A DNA stretch of 37,308 bases, from NCBI GenBank assembly GCA_033064195.1, contig JARBJD010000521.1:1-37308 (forward strand). Reading direction: 5' to 3'. The translations under genes were made by a program, and so were the position numbers. Source of the DNA: Blattamonas nauphoetae. Taxonomy: Eukaryota > Preaxostyla > Oxymonadida. Of this stretch, positions 1 to 9,231 are shown in pieces (positions within the stretch are counted from its first letter, which is position 1; the number at the start of each line of letters is the position of its first letter). Under the pieces are notes generated by a model. The model worked only from the letters and a program-made list of their open reading frames with translations, was not told the DNA's origin and made no database searches.

Positions 1-385
1 CCTCTGCTTGCCTCCCTCGTCCTCCCTCCACCTCCTCCTCGCCTCCTCCTCCTCACCTCTGCTTGCCTCCGTCCTCCTCGTCCTCCACCTCTTCCTCTGC
101 TTCCCTCGTCCTCCTCCTTGCCTCTCCTCGTCCTCCTCTGCTTGCCTCCCTCGTCTTCCACTCCTCTGCTTGCCTCCCTCGTCCTCCACTCACCTCTGCT
201 TGCCTCCCTCGTCCTCCACTCCTCAGCTTGCCTCCCTCGTCTTCCACTCACCTCTGCTTGCCTCCCTCGTCCTCCTCTCACCTCTGCTTGCCTCCCTCGT
301 CCTCCACTCACCTCTACTTGCCTCGCTCGTCCTCCTCTCACCTCTGCTTGCCTCGCTCGTCCTCCACTCACCTCCCTCCGATAGA
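1..385. repeat. 30-bp C/T-rich minisatellite
   Basis: Tandem units of about 30 bases built around CTCTGCTTGCCTCCCTCGTC followed by CTCCA/CTCAC. The left third is irregular and the block from about 130 to 380 is nearly regular. Because the unit is a multiple of three, several frames stay open on both strands and give serine/leucine/proline-rich or arginine/glutamate-rich translations. I regard these as repeat shadows and not as genes. The array touches the window start, so its full length is unknown. Confidence 0.9.
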
Positions 386-940
386 CCCCCTTTTCCTTCT
401 ACATCACTCCCTCCTCGGGCCTCCGCCTCCCTCCGCTCTTTCTCCTCATCAACACTTTCCATCTTAGTTGTGTCTTCCATGCATTTTGTTGTTTTCAACT
501 CACAATTATCACTTTCTTTCGAAACCAACCAAAGCAGTATCACTTGTTTGAACGACTGCACCACTAGAAGTGAATAAAAGTGAATTCATTCATCCAAGCT
601 TCAATGTCATGCAAGAGGGGGAGGGCAGAGGAGAGAGGAATGAGAGAAGAGGTTATATGAGTGAGTGAAGGGACATTCACCCAGTACACCACATCCAGTG
701 CAGTGAGGAAGATGGTTGAAAGTACAAAGTCCACCAAATGACGATCAACCCATATTGTTTTGAAATCCACATCCAATTTGTCTACTGGTATGAATAGATC
801 GAAAAAAACACATGCAATCAGTTCATTGAGGTGAGAAAGAGCTATGTGAGATTTAACAGCAAATTTGAAAAAAAGAATGCGGAGAGGAGGTTTTGAAGGG
901 GTGATCTCGAACTTTTCTATGATGTCAAAAATAATGACCC
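386..940. other. No gene recognised
   Basis: Unique sequence between the minisatellite and the duplicated block. Short frames exist on both strands but none has a recognisable domain or a convincing start, and I see no RNA gene or inverted repeat here. Confidence 0.5.
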
Positions 941-2067
941 ATATGACAAGAACACATGAAAAAAGGAACCTAAAAGAGGTATTTTGAGGTTTTTTCAGAA
1001 TTTTTCGAAGTGGTTCTCAAGTTGGATTCAATTGATTTGTGTTCAAAAATAGATATTTGCAACTTTTATGTTTTTTCATGGTACTTTCTCAAGTGTGGAC
1101 GGTCTCCAAAATACCAAGAATTATCCAATCGAACGAAATACTCATTCTTTGTTCGCAATTCATATATTGATGTTTTTTACACTTTTTAGAGTGCGCAGAC
1201 ACCAAGATCGGGGCTTCGTTCGCGAAGTCTCTCCTGCATTCTTGAAACTTACAGGACAAGTGAAGAGTTGCTACACATTCGATATGGATGCAATCGGGAA
1301 CATCAAATGGTTTCTGGAACAACTCCACCCTCTTAAAGATCGTACCACCTACGCCGAACTCCTCCTCCATAGTCTTGTTCCGACACGAGAAAACGATTCA
1401 AAGGGATTTGCGGAGGATATTCTTCTTCTCCTCACTGCCCCAAATGCTCCCGAGCTGTACAAGCCAGCCTTGAAGTTACTCCGCTGGACATTGTGGGATT
1501 GTCGTGTTGAACACCTCGAAGACTTTTGCCCGATCCAACTTCTTCTTCTCGTTCCCTCTCAGCTTTCAGGAGGATCCAAAACAACTGAAACAAAATAAAA
1601 CAACTATGATGGATATCCTCTACCAATTCACAGAACCCTTAACACAAGACAGCACCAACAGAAAGGATCATCATCGACTGTACAAGAAGTCTGAACCAAT
1701 TGATCTCTGTGTGGAGAAGGTTTTCACACCATTGCAGCCTCTTTTTGAATTTCTCTGCCGAAATCGCTTGAAATACTCTGAAAATGAAACTTCGAGAGAA
1801 TAAAGCTTCTTCGTTGGCCATCTGACCGAAATCATGCCATCAACTGCAAAGGTTTATCACTTCCTCTCATCCATTCCTTTCTGCTTCGCGTCAATGAGCT
1901 GGCTGAACGAATCTGAACCAGACAACATGATAGCGAGCTATTTAAGGATCTTTCTAGATGAAATCTGAATTCGTCAACTTAATGAGCGACGAACTCACCA
2001 GAGAACCAAATACACGATCACCGAGCTTACAGACGAGGGCCAAGAAGATTTTGTCGAAATACGATTG
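941..2067. repeat. Segmental duplication, copy 1
   Basis: The 1127 bases from 941 (ATATGACAAGAACACATG) to 2067 recur at 3113-4239, offset exactly 2172. By eye I find one difference, an A at 2058 against a C at 4230. The first 100 bases of the copy are the right end of the inverted-repeat element that is complete at 2446-3213, so the block starts inside a repeat. Such identity means a very recent duplication or an assembly duplication. Confidence 0.95.
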
Positions 2068-2199
2068 CATTGGTTTCCACAGATCACATACCCAAAATTC
2101 AACAAATGTTACTCGTGCGGAATCATCAAATATGGCGGTGGGAATGTGATTGTGCCAGAGGAATTCCAGAAAGAACCATATTTCTACGAACAGAAGTAG
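1190..2199 (+). pseudogene. Decayed host-type gene, copy with complete 3' end
   Basis: Not recognised by name. A good coding frame runs to 1598 (it is open from 1068, but a T-rich tract ending in TTTTTAG at 1181-1189 looks like a splice acceptor, so I place the exon start at 1190). A second frame takes over at about 1550-1590 and runs to the final TAG at 2197-2199, with in-frame stops at 1801-1803 and 1966-1968. The translation is leucine-rich with helical segments (LYKPALKLLRWTLW, YHFLSSIPFCFASMSW), which could be an alpha-solenoid of ARM/HEAT type, but this is a weak inference. The last part contains a CYSCG motif. Both copies of the duplication carry the same breaks, so decay came before duplication, unless the frames are joined by introns. 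Confidence 0.5.
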
Positions 2200-2445
2200 G
2201 ATAGAAAACGATTACGGAACCCGATTAAAATTATCGTTGAAAACCAAAGTTGAAAGTCGATGCCGATTGACCATTTTTGAATCTTGTATTAAAAGGAATT
2301 TATGACATTATGATGACATCATTATTTGGCCTAAATTCTACTAATATGTTCAATATTTAGACCTCTTGAAAAATGTCTTTTTTGAAGCAAATTTCGACAA
2401 CATTCCAAAAAATGTTGGCACTTTTTGGTATTTTTCGCTTTTTTC

Positions 2446-3213
2446 CACAAATCAATTGAGTCCAACTTGAGAACCACTTCGAAAAAGTCTAAAAAGTCTA
2501 AAATCTCGAGAACAATGTAGATCATCGATGAAGACAACCCCGATCAAAATCGGTTGAGAATTCGTCGAGCTACGTACCGGACTTACGTCCAAAAAGTGAC
2601 GAAAATGTCGATGTTCGGATTTCGCCACTATGAACACCTTTACGTCTCAAATTGTGTTCAAACACGTTCTAAAATTACAAAATTACAGATAATCGTGGCG
2701 TCACTAATTAGTTCCATGTCAACAATTAGTGCTTTTTTCTGGAATAATCACTATTGGTCAAACTAAGAAAAAATAAAAGTTTAGAATTGTTTTCCCTTAC
2801 GATCCCGAGAAAACCTCAAAATACTTTATACAACGAAACCACACACTTTCCACATTTTTGACGATCATTTTTCCATAACCAGACGTCCGTTTGAGACTGA
2901 AGAAAAAGCATGATTTTCGTTAAAATATCGATAAAAGACACTCAAAAAAATTAAACAAAAAATGTCCAAGCAATTTTGTTCAGCAAAAAACCGCCTTTTT
3001 TCACATCTTCCCAGATACCCAGAATTTATTGTTCATTTTTTCAAAATGTTCGTTCCTCCAAAAAAACGTTTCTGTGAAAAATTTCATCAAAATCCGTTCA
3101 CAGGTTGTGAAGATATGACAAGAACACATGAAAAAAGGAACCTAAAAGAGGTATTTTGAGGTTTTTTCAGAATTTTTCGAAGTGGTTCTCAAGTTGGATT
3201 CAATTGATTTGTG
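2446..3213. mobile_element. Inverted-repeat element (non-autonomous DNA transposon-like)
   Basis: The ends are 51-base inverted repeats with about five mismatches: 2446-2496 begins CACAAATCAATTGA and 3163-3213 is its reverse complement. The interior from about 2755 to 3150 is clearly related to the interiors of the two short elements at 5342-5928 and 6071-6667. It shares the stretches GAGAAAACCTCAAAA, TTTTTTCACATCTTCCC, AAAAACGTTTCTGTG and GACAAGAACACATG in the same order. The terminal sequences differ from those elements, so it is a relative or a composite. No transposase is encoded. I could not define a target-site duplication. Confidence 0.65.
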
Positions 3214-4239
3214 TTCAAAAATAGATATTTGCAACTTTTATGTTTTTTCATGGTACTTTCTCAAGTGTGGACGGTCTCCAAAATACCAAGAATTATCCAA
3301 TCGAACGAAATACTCATTCTTTGTTCGCAATTCATATATTGATGTTTTTTACACTTTTTAGAGTGCGCAGACACCAAGATCGGGGCTTCGTTCGCGAAGT
3401 CTCTCCTGCATTCTTGAAACTTACAGGACAAGTGAAGAGTTGCTACACATTCGATATGGATGCAATCGGGAACATCAAATGGTTTCTGGAACAACTCCAC
3501 CCTCTTAAAGATCGTACCACCTACGCCGAACTCCTCCTCCATAGTCTTGTTCCGACACGAGAAAACGATTCAAAGGGATTTGCGGAGGATATTCTTCTTC
3601 TCCTCACTGCCCCAAATGCTCCCGAGCTGTACAAGCCAGCCTTGAAGTTACTCCGCTGGACATTGTGGGATTGTCGTGTTGAACACCTCGAAGACTTTTG
3701 CCCGATCCAACTTCTTCTTCTCGTTCCCTCTCAGCTTTCAGGAGGATCCAAAACAACTGAAACAAAATAAAACAACTATGATGGATATCCTCTACCAATT
3801 CACAGAACCCTTAACACAAGACAGCACCAACAGAAAGGATCATCATCGACTGTACAAGAAGTCTGAACCAATTGATCTCTGTGTGGAGAAGGTTTTCACA
3901 CCATTGCAGCCTCTTTTTGAATTTCTCTGCCGAAATCGCTTGAAATACTCTGAAAATGAAACTTCGAGAGAATAAAGCTTCTTCGTTGGCCATCTGACCG
4001 AAATCATGCCATCAACTGCAAAGGTTTATCACTTCCTCTCATCCATTCCTTTCTGCTTCGCGTCAATGAGCTGGCTGAACGAATCTGAACCAGACAACAT
4101 GATAGCGAGCTATTTAAGGATCTTTCTAGATGAAATCTGAATTCGTCAACTTAATGAGCGACGAACTCACCAGAGAACCAAATACACGATCACCGAGCTT
4201 ACAGACGAGGGCCAAGAAGATTTTGTCGACATACGATTG
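3113..4239. repeat. Segmental duplication, copy 2
   Basis: Partner of 941-2067. On the left, copy 2 continues smoothly into the full 768-bp inverted-repeat element, whereas copy 1 is cut within it. On the right, homology stops after ACGATTG at 4239. Copy 1 goes on into the true end of the decayed gene, while copy 2 joins unrelated sequence leading to an RHS-like frame. Each copy therefore has one original and one broken border. Confidence 0.95.
3362..4239 (+). pseudogene. Decayed host-type gene, 3'-truncated copy
   Basis: Same sequence as the gene at 1190-2199, with the same two overlapping frames (open 3240-3770 and 3676-3975) and the same internal stops, but it loses the last 44 codons because the duplication ends at 4239. 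The junction puts the lost end next to foreign sequence. Function unknown. The shared breaks imply that the gene was already non-functional when copied, or that both copies share unannotated introns. Confidence 0.5.
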
Positions 4240-4295
4240 ACAATGAAGCTCACATCAAGCTCATTCGAAAACTACAGATAATTTTAGATTCTTGT

Positions 4296-5214
4296 GTGGG
4301 AGTCCTTCACAGCGACGCTTTCATTGATTTGGATCGTGATCTCTATGATGCCGACCATTTTGACCTATCCCGTTTCCTCTACTTGTCATTCGATACTCTC
4401 CATAAAAATCCGAATGAAAGAGAGAACTTGAAACCTTTCTTCTTCCGTTCTGCAATGCTTTCCCTGTTTGGTCAATTAATTGTGAACGCAATGACATACA
4501 CTAAGCGAGGTGTTTTGTCTCACGATCAGAAATGCCCGTTTCTCCATGTTGTCACTGGTGCACCTGGAATCGGAAAATCGGCAATTCGATATCCGTTCAT
4601 CACGTTGTTGATGGGTTTCGGAGTCAAGGTGTAATTTTTCAGAAATTCAGTTGTTTTAGACCATCACAACGAAGAGAGAAGGTGAATGTGCATTTGTATT
4701 CCGCCGAACTGACAAGACGAAAGCAGGTCGCGCGAAAGTGACTGTTCAGGATTCACATGGGTAGAATATTGCTCTCAATGTCCAAACCTACCTTTATCAT
4801 TACAACGTCTTCGTGTTTGACAGGGACGAAGGAATTCGAAATTTCTATCATCCCAAGGAAGGAGCAGCGTACGATCCAGGGAGACTTACGGACAGAAAGT
4901 CTGTCTGTCTGGGCCAACTGATCGTTCCGAGTGTGGAGTGCTTCCCTCACTTCCTCCGTCTCATCGTCGGAAAGACCGATCATGTCAACCAGTACCGAAC
5001 ACGAACAGGACATGACATCACCGTGACTGCACCATCGTTCCTCAAGTGGGGTTCCCGAATTACTCAAAATTCAGTGTTGAAGATTCGAGGACATGAGTCG
5101 GTTACATGCCCTCACCCGACAACACACATTCGTGAAGACATGCGAATCGAGAAAGGTTCGATCATCAAAGCTCACTCGACTTTGGAGGATTGCTCGTCAC
5201 TCGTTTATGGATGA
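4296..5214 (+). pseudogene. RHS-like P-loop ATPase fragment
   Basis: The first open part (4296-4634, 112 residues) ends in a typical P-loop, VVTGAPGIGKSAIRYPF, preceded by a helical stretch (FRSAMLSLFGQLIVNAM). The TGxPGIGKS-plus-F/Y context is that of the RHS (retrotransposon hot spot) ATPases of trypanosomes and of RHS-type regions in Crinkler-like proteins. These are large multigene families, with the ATPase placed before family-specific tails. A 31-base GT...AG segment (4629-4659) would keep the reading phase and may be a very short intron. Downstream coding signal continues to about 5214 but I do not recognise it. The piece looks incomplete compared with full family members. Family call is from the motif only. 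Confidence 0.45.
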
Positions 5215-5341
5215 ACATCCTCCTATGGTTAGACCATACCCATTGACGAGGTCATGTTTTTTGGAATCAGCCTAAGAATTATCGATTCAGAACGTCCATA
5301 CCTTTTCTAAAAAAATCTCAAAAAAAGTGAGAGATTTATGG

Positions 5342-5928
5342 TAGATATGTCATTAACCCGGTCAGTGCTAGCAACCCGGAACCTGGGGTCAAAACAAACC
5401 ATTTTGGTCAAACTAAACAAAAAATAAAAGATGAGAATTCAATTCCCAAGGGAATCGGAGAAAACCTCAAAAGACTGTATACAGCAGGAATGCACACATT
5501 TTTCAAACTTTTTCAGCTCAAATCTCCACAACCAGAGATCCGTTTAAAACCAAATAAAAAGCATATTTATCGTGAATAAAACGAAAAAAGACTCTCAACA
5601 AATTTTTCTAAGAAAATTTTGGTCTAGAAAAATAGCATTTTTTCACATCTTCCCAAATACCCAAAATGTTTTTTTCAATTATTTGTTACATTTTTTATTT
5701 CACCAAAAAACGTTTCTGTGGAAAATTTTATCAAAATTGGTTCACATGTTGTGAAGATACGACAAGAACACATGAAAAAAGCGGCCAAAACGAGGTATTC
5801 TGAGGATTTCTCCAATTCCCCATATAGGAAATTTCTCAAATTTTATGTTTTTCTTAGTTTAACCAAAATGGTTTGTTTTGACCCCAGGTTCCGGGTTGCT
5901 AACACTGATCGGGGTAATGACATATCTA
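5342..5928. mobile_element. Short TIR transposon (MITE-like), copy A
   Basis: Inverted ends of about 74 bases, beginning GATATGTCATTAACCC, are flanked on both sides by TA (5342-5343 and 5927-5928), as expected for a TA target duplication of the Tc1/mariner kind. The 583-base body has no transposase and shares its whole interior with copy B at 6071-6667. The TIRs carry the GC-rich blocks AACCCGGAACCTGGGGTC and the AT-rich inner parts are probably spacer. It is a plain non-autonomous element. Confidence 0.88.
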
Positions 5929-6070
5929 TCAGACTGTAAGAAGTTTCAATGTGAAATGTGATCATTCTTCGTCGATAGTTACTCAATCCATATTCCCCAG
6001 ACAAAAGACAGTTCTGAATGTAACGATCCAAATCAATTTTCGATATCGATTGGTCTGACAGAACACTTTA
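5929..6070 (-). pseudogene. Strip of tyrosine-recombinase gene trapped between two MITEs
   Basis: The reverse strand of this 142-base strip has a frame reading SDQSISKIDLDRYIQNCL, which matches SDESITKSNCEVHIQNSL in the second recombinase gene (9232-11847) at the place just after the point where copy 1 is interrupted by the MITE at 6071-6667. It is therefore most simply the continuation of the 6668-8813 gene, separated from it by MITE B and bordered on the other side by MITE A. No further recombinase similarity was seen left of 5342. Confidence 0.65.
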
Positions 6071-6667
6071 TAGATATGTCATTAACCCGGTCCGTGTCAC
6101 CAACCCGGAACCTGGGGTCAAAACAAACCATTTTGGTCAAACTAAACAAAAAATAAAAGATGAGAATTCAATTCCCAAGGGAATCGGAGAAAACCTCAAA
6201 AGACTGTATACAGCAGGAATGCACACATTTTTCTAACTTTTTCAGCTCAAATCTCCACAACCAGATATCCGTTTTACACCAAATAAAAAGCATTTTTATC
6301 GTGAATATATCGAAAAAAGACTCACAAAAAAAAGAAACATTTTTTTCCTAAGAGATTTTTGGGCGAGAAACACAGCGTTTTTTCACATCTACCAAAATAC
6401 CCAACTTTTTTTTCATATTTTTTTCGATATTTTAGTTTTGCCAAAAAAACGTTTCTGTGAAAAATTTCATGAAAATCGGTTCACTGGTTGTTGAGATATA
6501 CTCGTACACATTTTGAAAAGTAGCCAAAACGAGGTATTTTAAGGATTTCTCGAATTCCCCAAGTAGGAAATTTCTCAAATTTTATTTTTTTCTTCGTTGG
6601 ACCAATACGGTTTATTTGGACCCCAGGTTCCGGGTTGGGGACACGGACCGGGTTAATGACATATCTA
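6071..6667. mobile_element. Short TIR transposon (MITE-like), copy B
   Basis: Close relative of the element at 5342-5928, with the same TA-flanked ends GATATGTCATTAACCC and about 74-base inverted repeats. The body is 593 bases with no coding capacity. It sits inside the 3' half of a tyrosine-recombinase gene, so the last part of the long minus-strand open frame that crosses 6481-6667 is transposon-derived and not protein. Copies A and B differ at many positions, so they are not a fresh pair. Confidence 0.9.
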
Positions 6668-8813
6668 TTAGTCGCTTTGGTCTTCAATGCTTGGAACTTG
6701 ATTGAGCCTGTTCCCGACAAGGCACAAGACATACCAAGCACAGTCGACAATTGTTCCTTGAATGCTATTAGCTGCTCTCCTCCAGTCCAAGAGATTGGTT
6801 GAAGTTTGGTGTTGTGGAAGAGTTCGGTTGTTGCCAAGATCGGTTCGATGACATTTGAGGCGTGCAACGCTGAGTCAGGAAGAACCAGACGATTCGCAAC
6901 GTGAGTGCTAATCATCGACGACTCGATATATTTCATCTGCACTGTCGAGTAGGGAACCCACTGAGCAACGATGGCAGTTTGCTCAAGTACTCTCGTTCTC
7001 GCTTGATTGTCGTCTCCGGCCTTTATCAACGCTGAAGATATGAACCCGCTGCGAAGGCTGTGGAAGCCGAAGTACTGTCTGTCAAATCCGGCTTGGAATG
7101 CCCTGTTTTGCAGCCGGATAGTCATGGCATCGGGACCGAGAAGCCAGATCTTCTCGTCCAGCGAGCATGTTTGATCCCACTCATCTCGGCGAGTCAGCGA
7201 AAGTCCGAAACGTTGAAGAAGATGCTGTTGTAACCAATAGACAACGTTGAGACAGCTGGATGCGAAGACATCACCCTCCAGTGTAACAACAGTATCTTGA
7301 GCGTGTTGGCCCTTCATCTTTCGCAAGCGGAGGGTGATTAGGAGTACGGAGGTGTCTCGAAGGCAGACAATTCGTTCTATATCTTTGAGAGCAACGGCAG
7401 CGCATGTTGAAGCACGAGCACCAGTACACAAGGAAAATAAGAGAAGGCTGCACTCAAACGGCTTTTCAGGAATACAATCGGGAATGTGGGACAGGATCTT
7501 GTGAAGATCCGTTGCAAGGAGTGGCAGCTTTCCGATGGAGAAGTCAGGAATTTCCTTCTCTTCTTTGACAAGGCTGATCGTCTGAGTGATGGCAATGCGG
7601 ATGTTGTCTGGTGTCCGTTCACCCCGATGAAGAGTATCAAGGGCGACCAAGCCTCAGCGGATTGTTGAATCGAGGGCTGGGATTCAAATAAGATCGTTGA
7701 TCCCAAGTGCAGAAATGAACTCCCGCACAACTGTTTCTTGAAGAGGAAGGACAGAATCAAGATTGGATGCGTCTCCAAAGTCTTTCAACATTCGATTGAT
7801 CCAGCGATGGTTCTCCTGAGTTTCTGGACTGAAAGGAACTGCATGTGCTTGTGGATTTTTGAGTTGATCGATAGAAACTTTGGTGAGGAAACTGTGAAGG
7901 CGTGTTGGCCCTTGGTTCTGATTGAAAGGTCTTGATAGTGATGGATTGTCTGACTGTTCCGGAACTGGTGGGGTGAACCTTGAAATGATTCGTCTGTGAT
8001 TCTTGTAAAGTTCATTCCATTCAGCTTCTCGATCGGGATTGTGTGGAGGACCGTCGTTTTCAGATCTGAGGCTTTTCCATTGTTGAATGATAGCTTCGTC
8101 AAGTGCGGTGCTGTCTGTAGAATCTTTTCTGCCCTCTTCATTCTCAACAACAACTGGAGGAGTTTCTTGTTGTGGTTTTCGTTTCTTGAAGGACCTCTTC
8201 GGCTTTTCTGTGTCCGACCAGCTCTCATCATCGTCATCTGCACTGTGATGCGAGTGAAGCCGTTTTACTTTGTGGATGGATTCTTCGAGCAGTTTAGAGT
8301 CTGTGGAATCATACGATGTCTCGCGGCGCGTTCTCTTCTTCTTCTTTGTCTGTTTCTTTCTTGGTTCTTGATGCTTGTCGCTGATCTTCTTGACAGTCTT
8401 GTGTGCTTTCTCTTTTGTCACGATTTCAGGAATCTCCTCCACAAATGCAAGATATCTGGACATCTCCTCCTCACTGAAAGAGACCGGACGACCTGCCCTC
8501 CATCTCTCGATCTTGAACAGGGCGCAGACGTACGGAGAGGAGGTGACCGAATCATTCAAGATTTCTGGTGATTGTGTCTGGTCTTGTGCTGTTTCTTGTG
8601 GCTCGTCCATGGAGTATGTGATGATGCCAGGGTGCAGAGCGCCACTTATCTTACTTCGAAGTCTCTCTTCTGCCTTTTCTGCTGTCTTGGATCGTTTAGG
8701 CGTGGCGCGGGATGGTGTGAACAGGGCTTGAAGCAGCAGTGATGGTTCTGGTGGTGGAGGGTCTATCAACATTTGATTTTCTTCTCTTGTCCTTTTCTGA
8801 TTTGTAGCAAGGT
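6668..8813 (-). pseudogene. Tyrosine recombinase gene A (Crypton-like or YR-element), interrupted
   Basis: The N-terminal half (from about 8813 to 7684) is charged and low in complexity, with a lysine/arginine-rich stretch likely to be nuclear and DNA-contacting. The catalytic half (7650 down to 6668) holds the tyrosine recombinase signature: box I TGARAST (Arg about residue 79 of that frame), box II FGFHSLRSGF (His and Arg about residues 197 and 200), and a tyrosine in VQMKYI (about residue 241). Such enzymes cut and rejoin DNA through a 3'-phosphotyrosine. Cryptons carry a YR plus a DNA-binding domain and no reverse transcriptase, which fits best, and I see no RT. There are about two breaks in the coding sequence besides the MITE at its 3' end. 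A probable splice acceptor (TTGCAG) precedes 8813. Confidence 0.75.
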
Positions 8814-9231
8814 CTGCAATTCAAATTTGAAAATGGACGGATAAAATCACAAAAATGATCGATCAAGACATCGACATACCGACATGGTGGAACTGCCTTC
8901 TTCTGAACAGCAAAAAGAAAAAATGTCAAGTGTGCACGAAGTGATGAGCTAAATCGGATAATATTCAAACGTTTCTTTGTCTCGAACTTGAAAATGCATA
9001 ACACTGATTCGTTTGTCGATATAGAAATTTGGGGATGGGAGGGAAAACGGTCGAGATATTAGTATGGGTTGATCGAACGAATCATTCAAAATGATCCAAT
9101 TTAACGAGAAGACTGTACAATAGTAAGTTCAGCAGGATTTCTTTCTTCCGTCGACACTCATAGTGTCTACATCACACTCATTTCCTTGAAAGCAGAAACT
9201 TAAAAGTGAAGAAGCGATATGTGAACTCAAT
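8814..9231. other. 5' flank of recombinase A and 3' flank of recombinase B
   Basis: Bases 8814-9012 are similar in layout to the region upstream of recombinase B (11848-12048). Both have, on the minus strand, a CACTGATTC/ATGCAT block, an AG after TTTTGCTG, a 23-base putative exon and a GTATGT donor, followed by the acceptor before the main exon. This suggests short 5' exons. Between 9013 and 9231 I see nothing definite. Confidence 0.4.

Noticed and set aside
8-577. Long serine/leucine-rich frames on both strands at the window start
   Set aside because: They are translations of a 30-bp tandem repeat whose length is a multiple of three.
1190-2199. Alternative genetic code reading stops as amino acids
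   Set aside because: TAA, TAG and TGA all end well-conserved frames elsewhere in the window, so standard code is the simpler view.
6481-6667. C-terminal end of the long recombinase A frame
   Set aside because: This stretch is the end of MITE B read through in frame and not protein-coding.
7996-8731. Plus-strand frames opposite the recombinase N-terminal part
   Set aside because: They are shadows of the minus-strand coding sequence, which has a paralogue and the plus frames do not.
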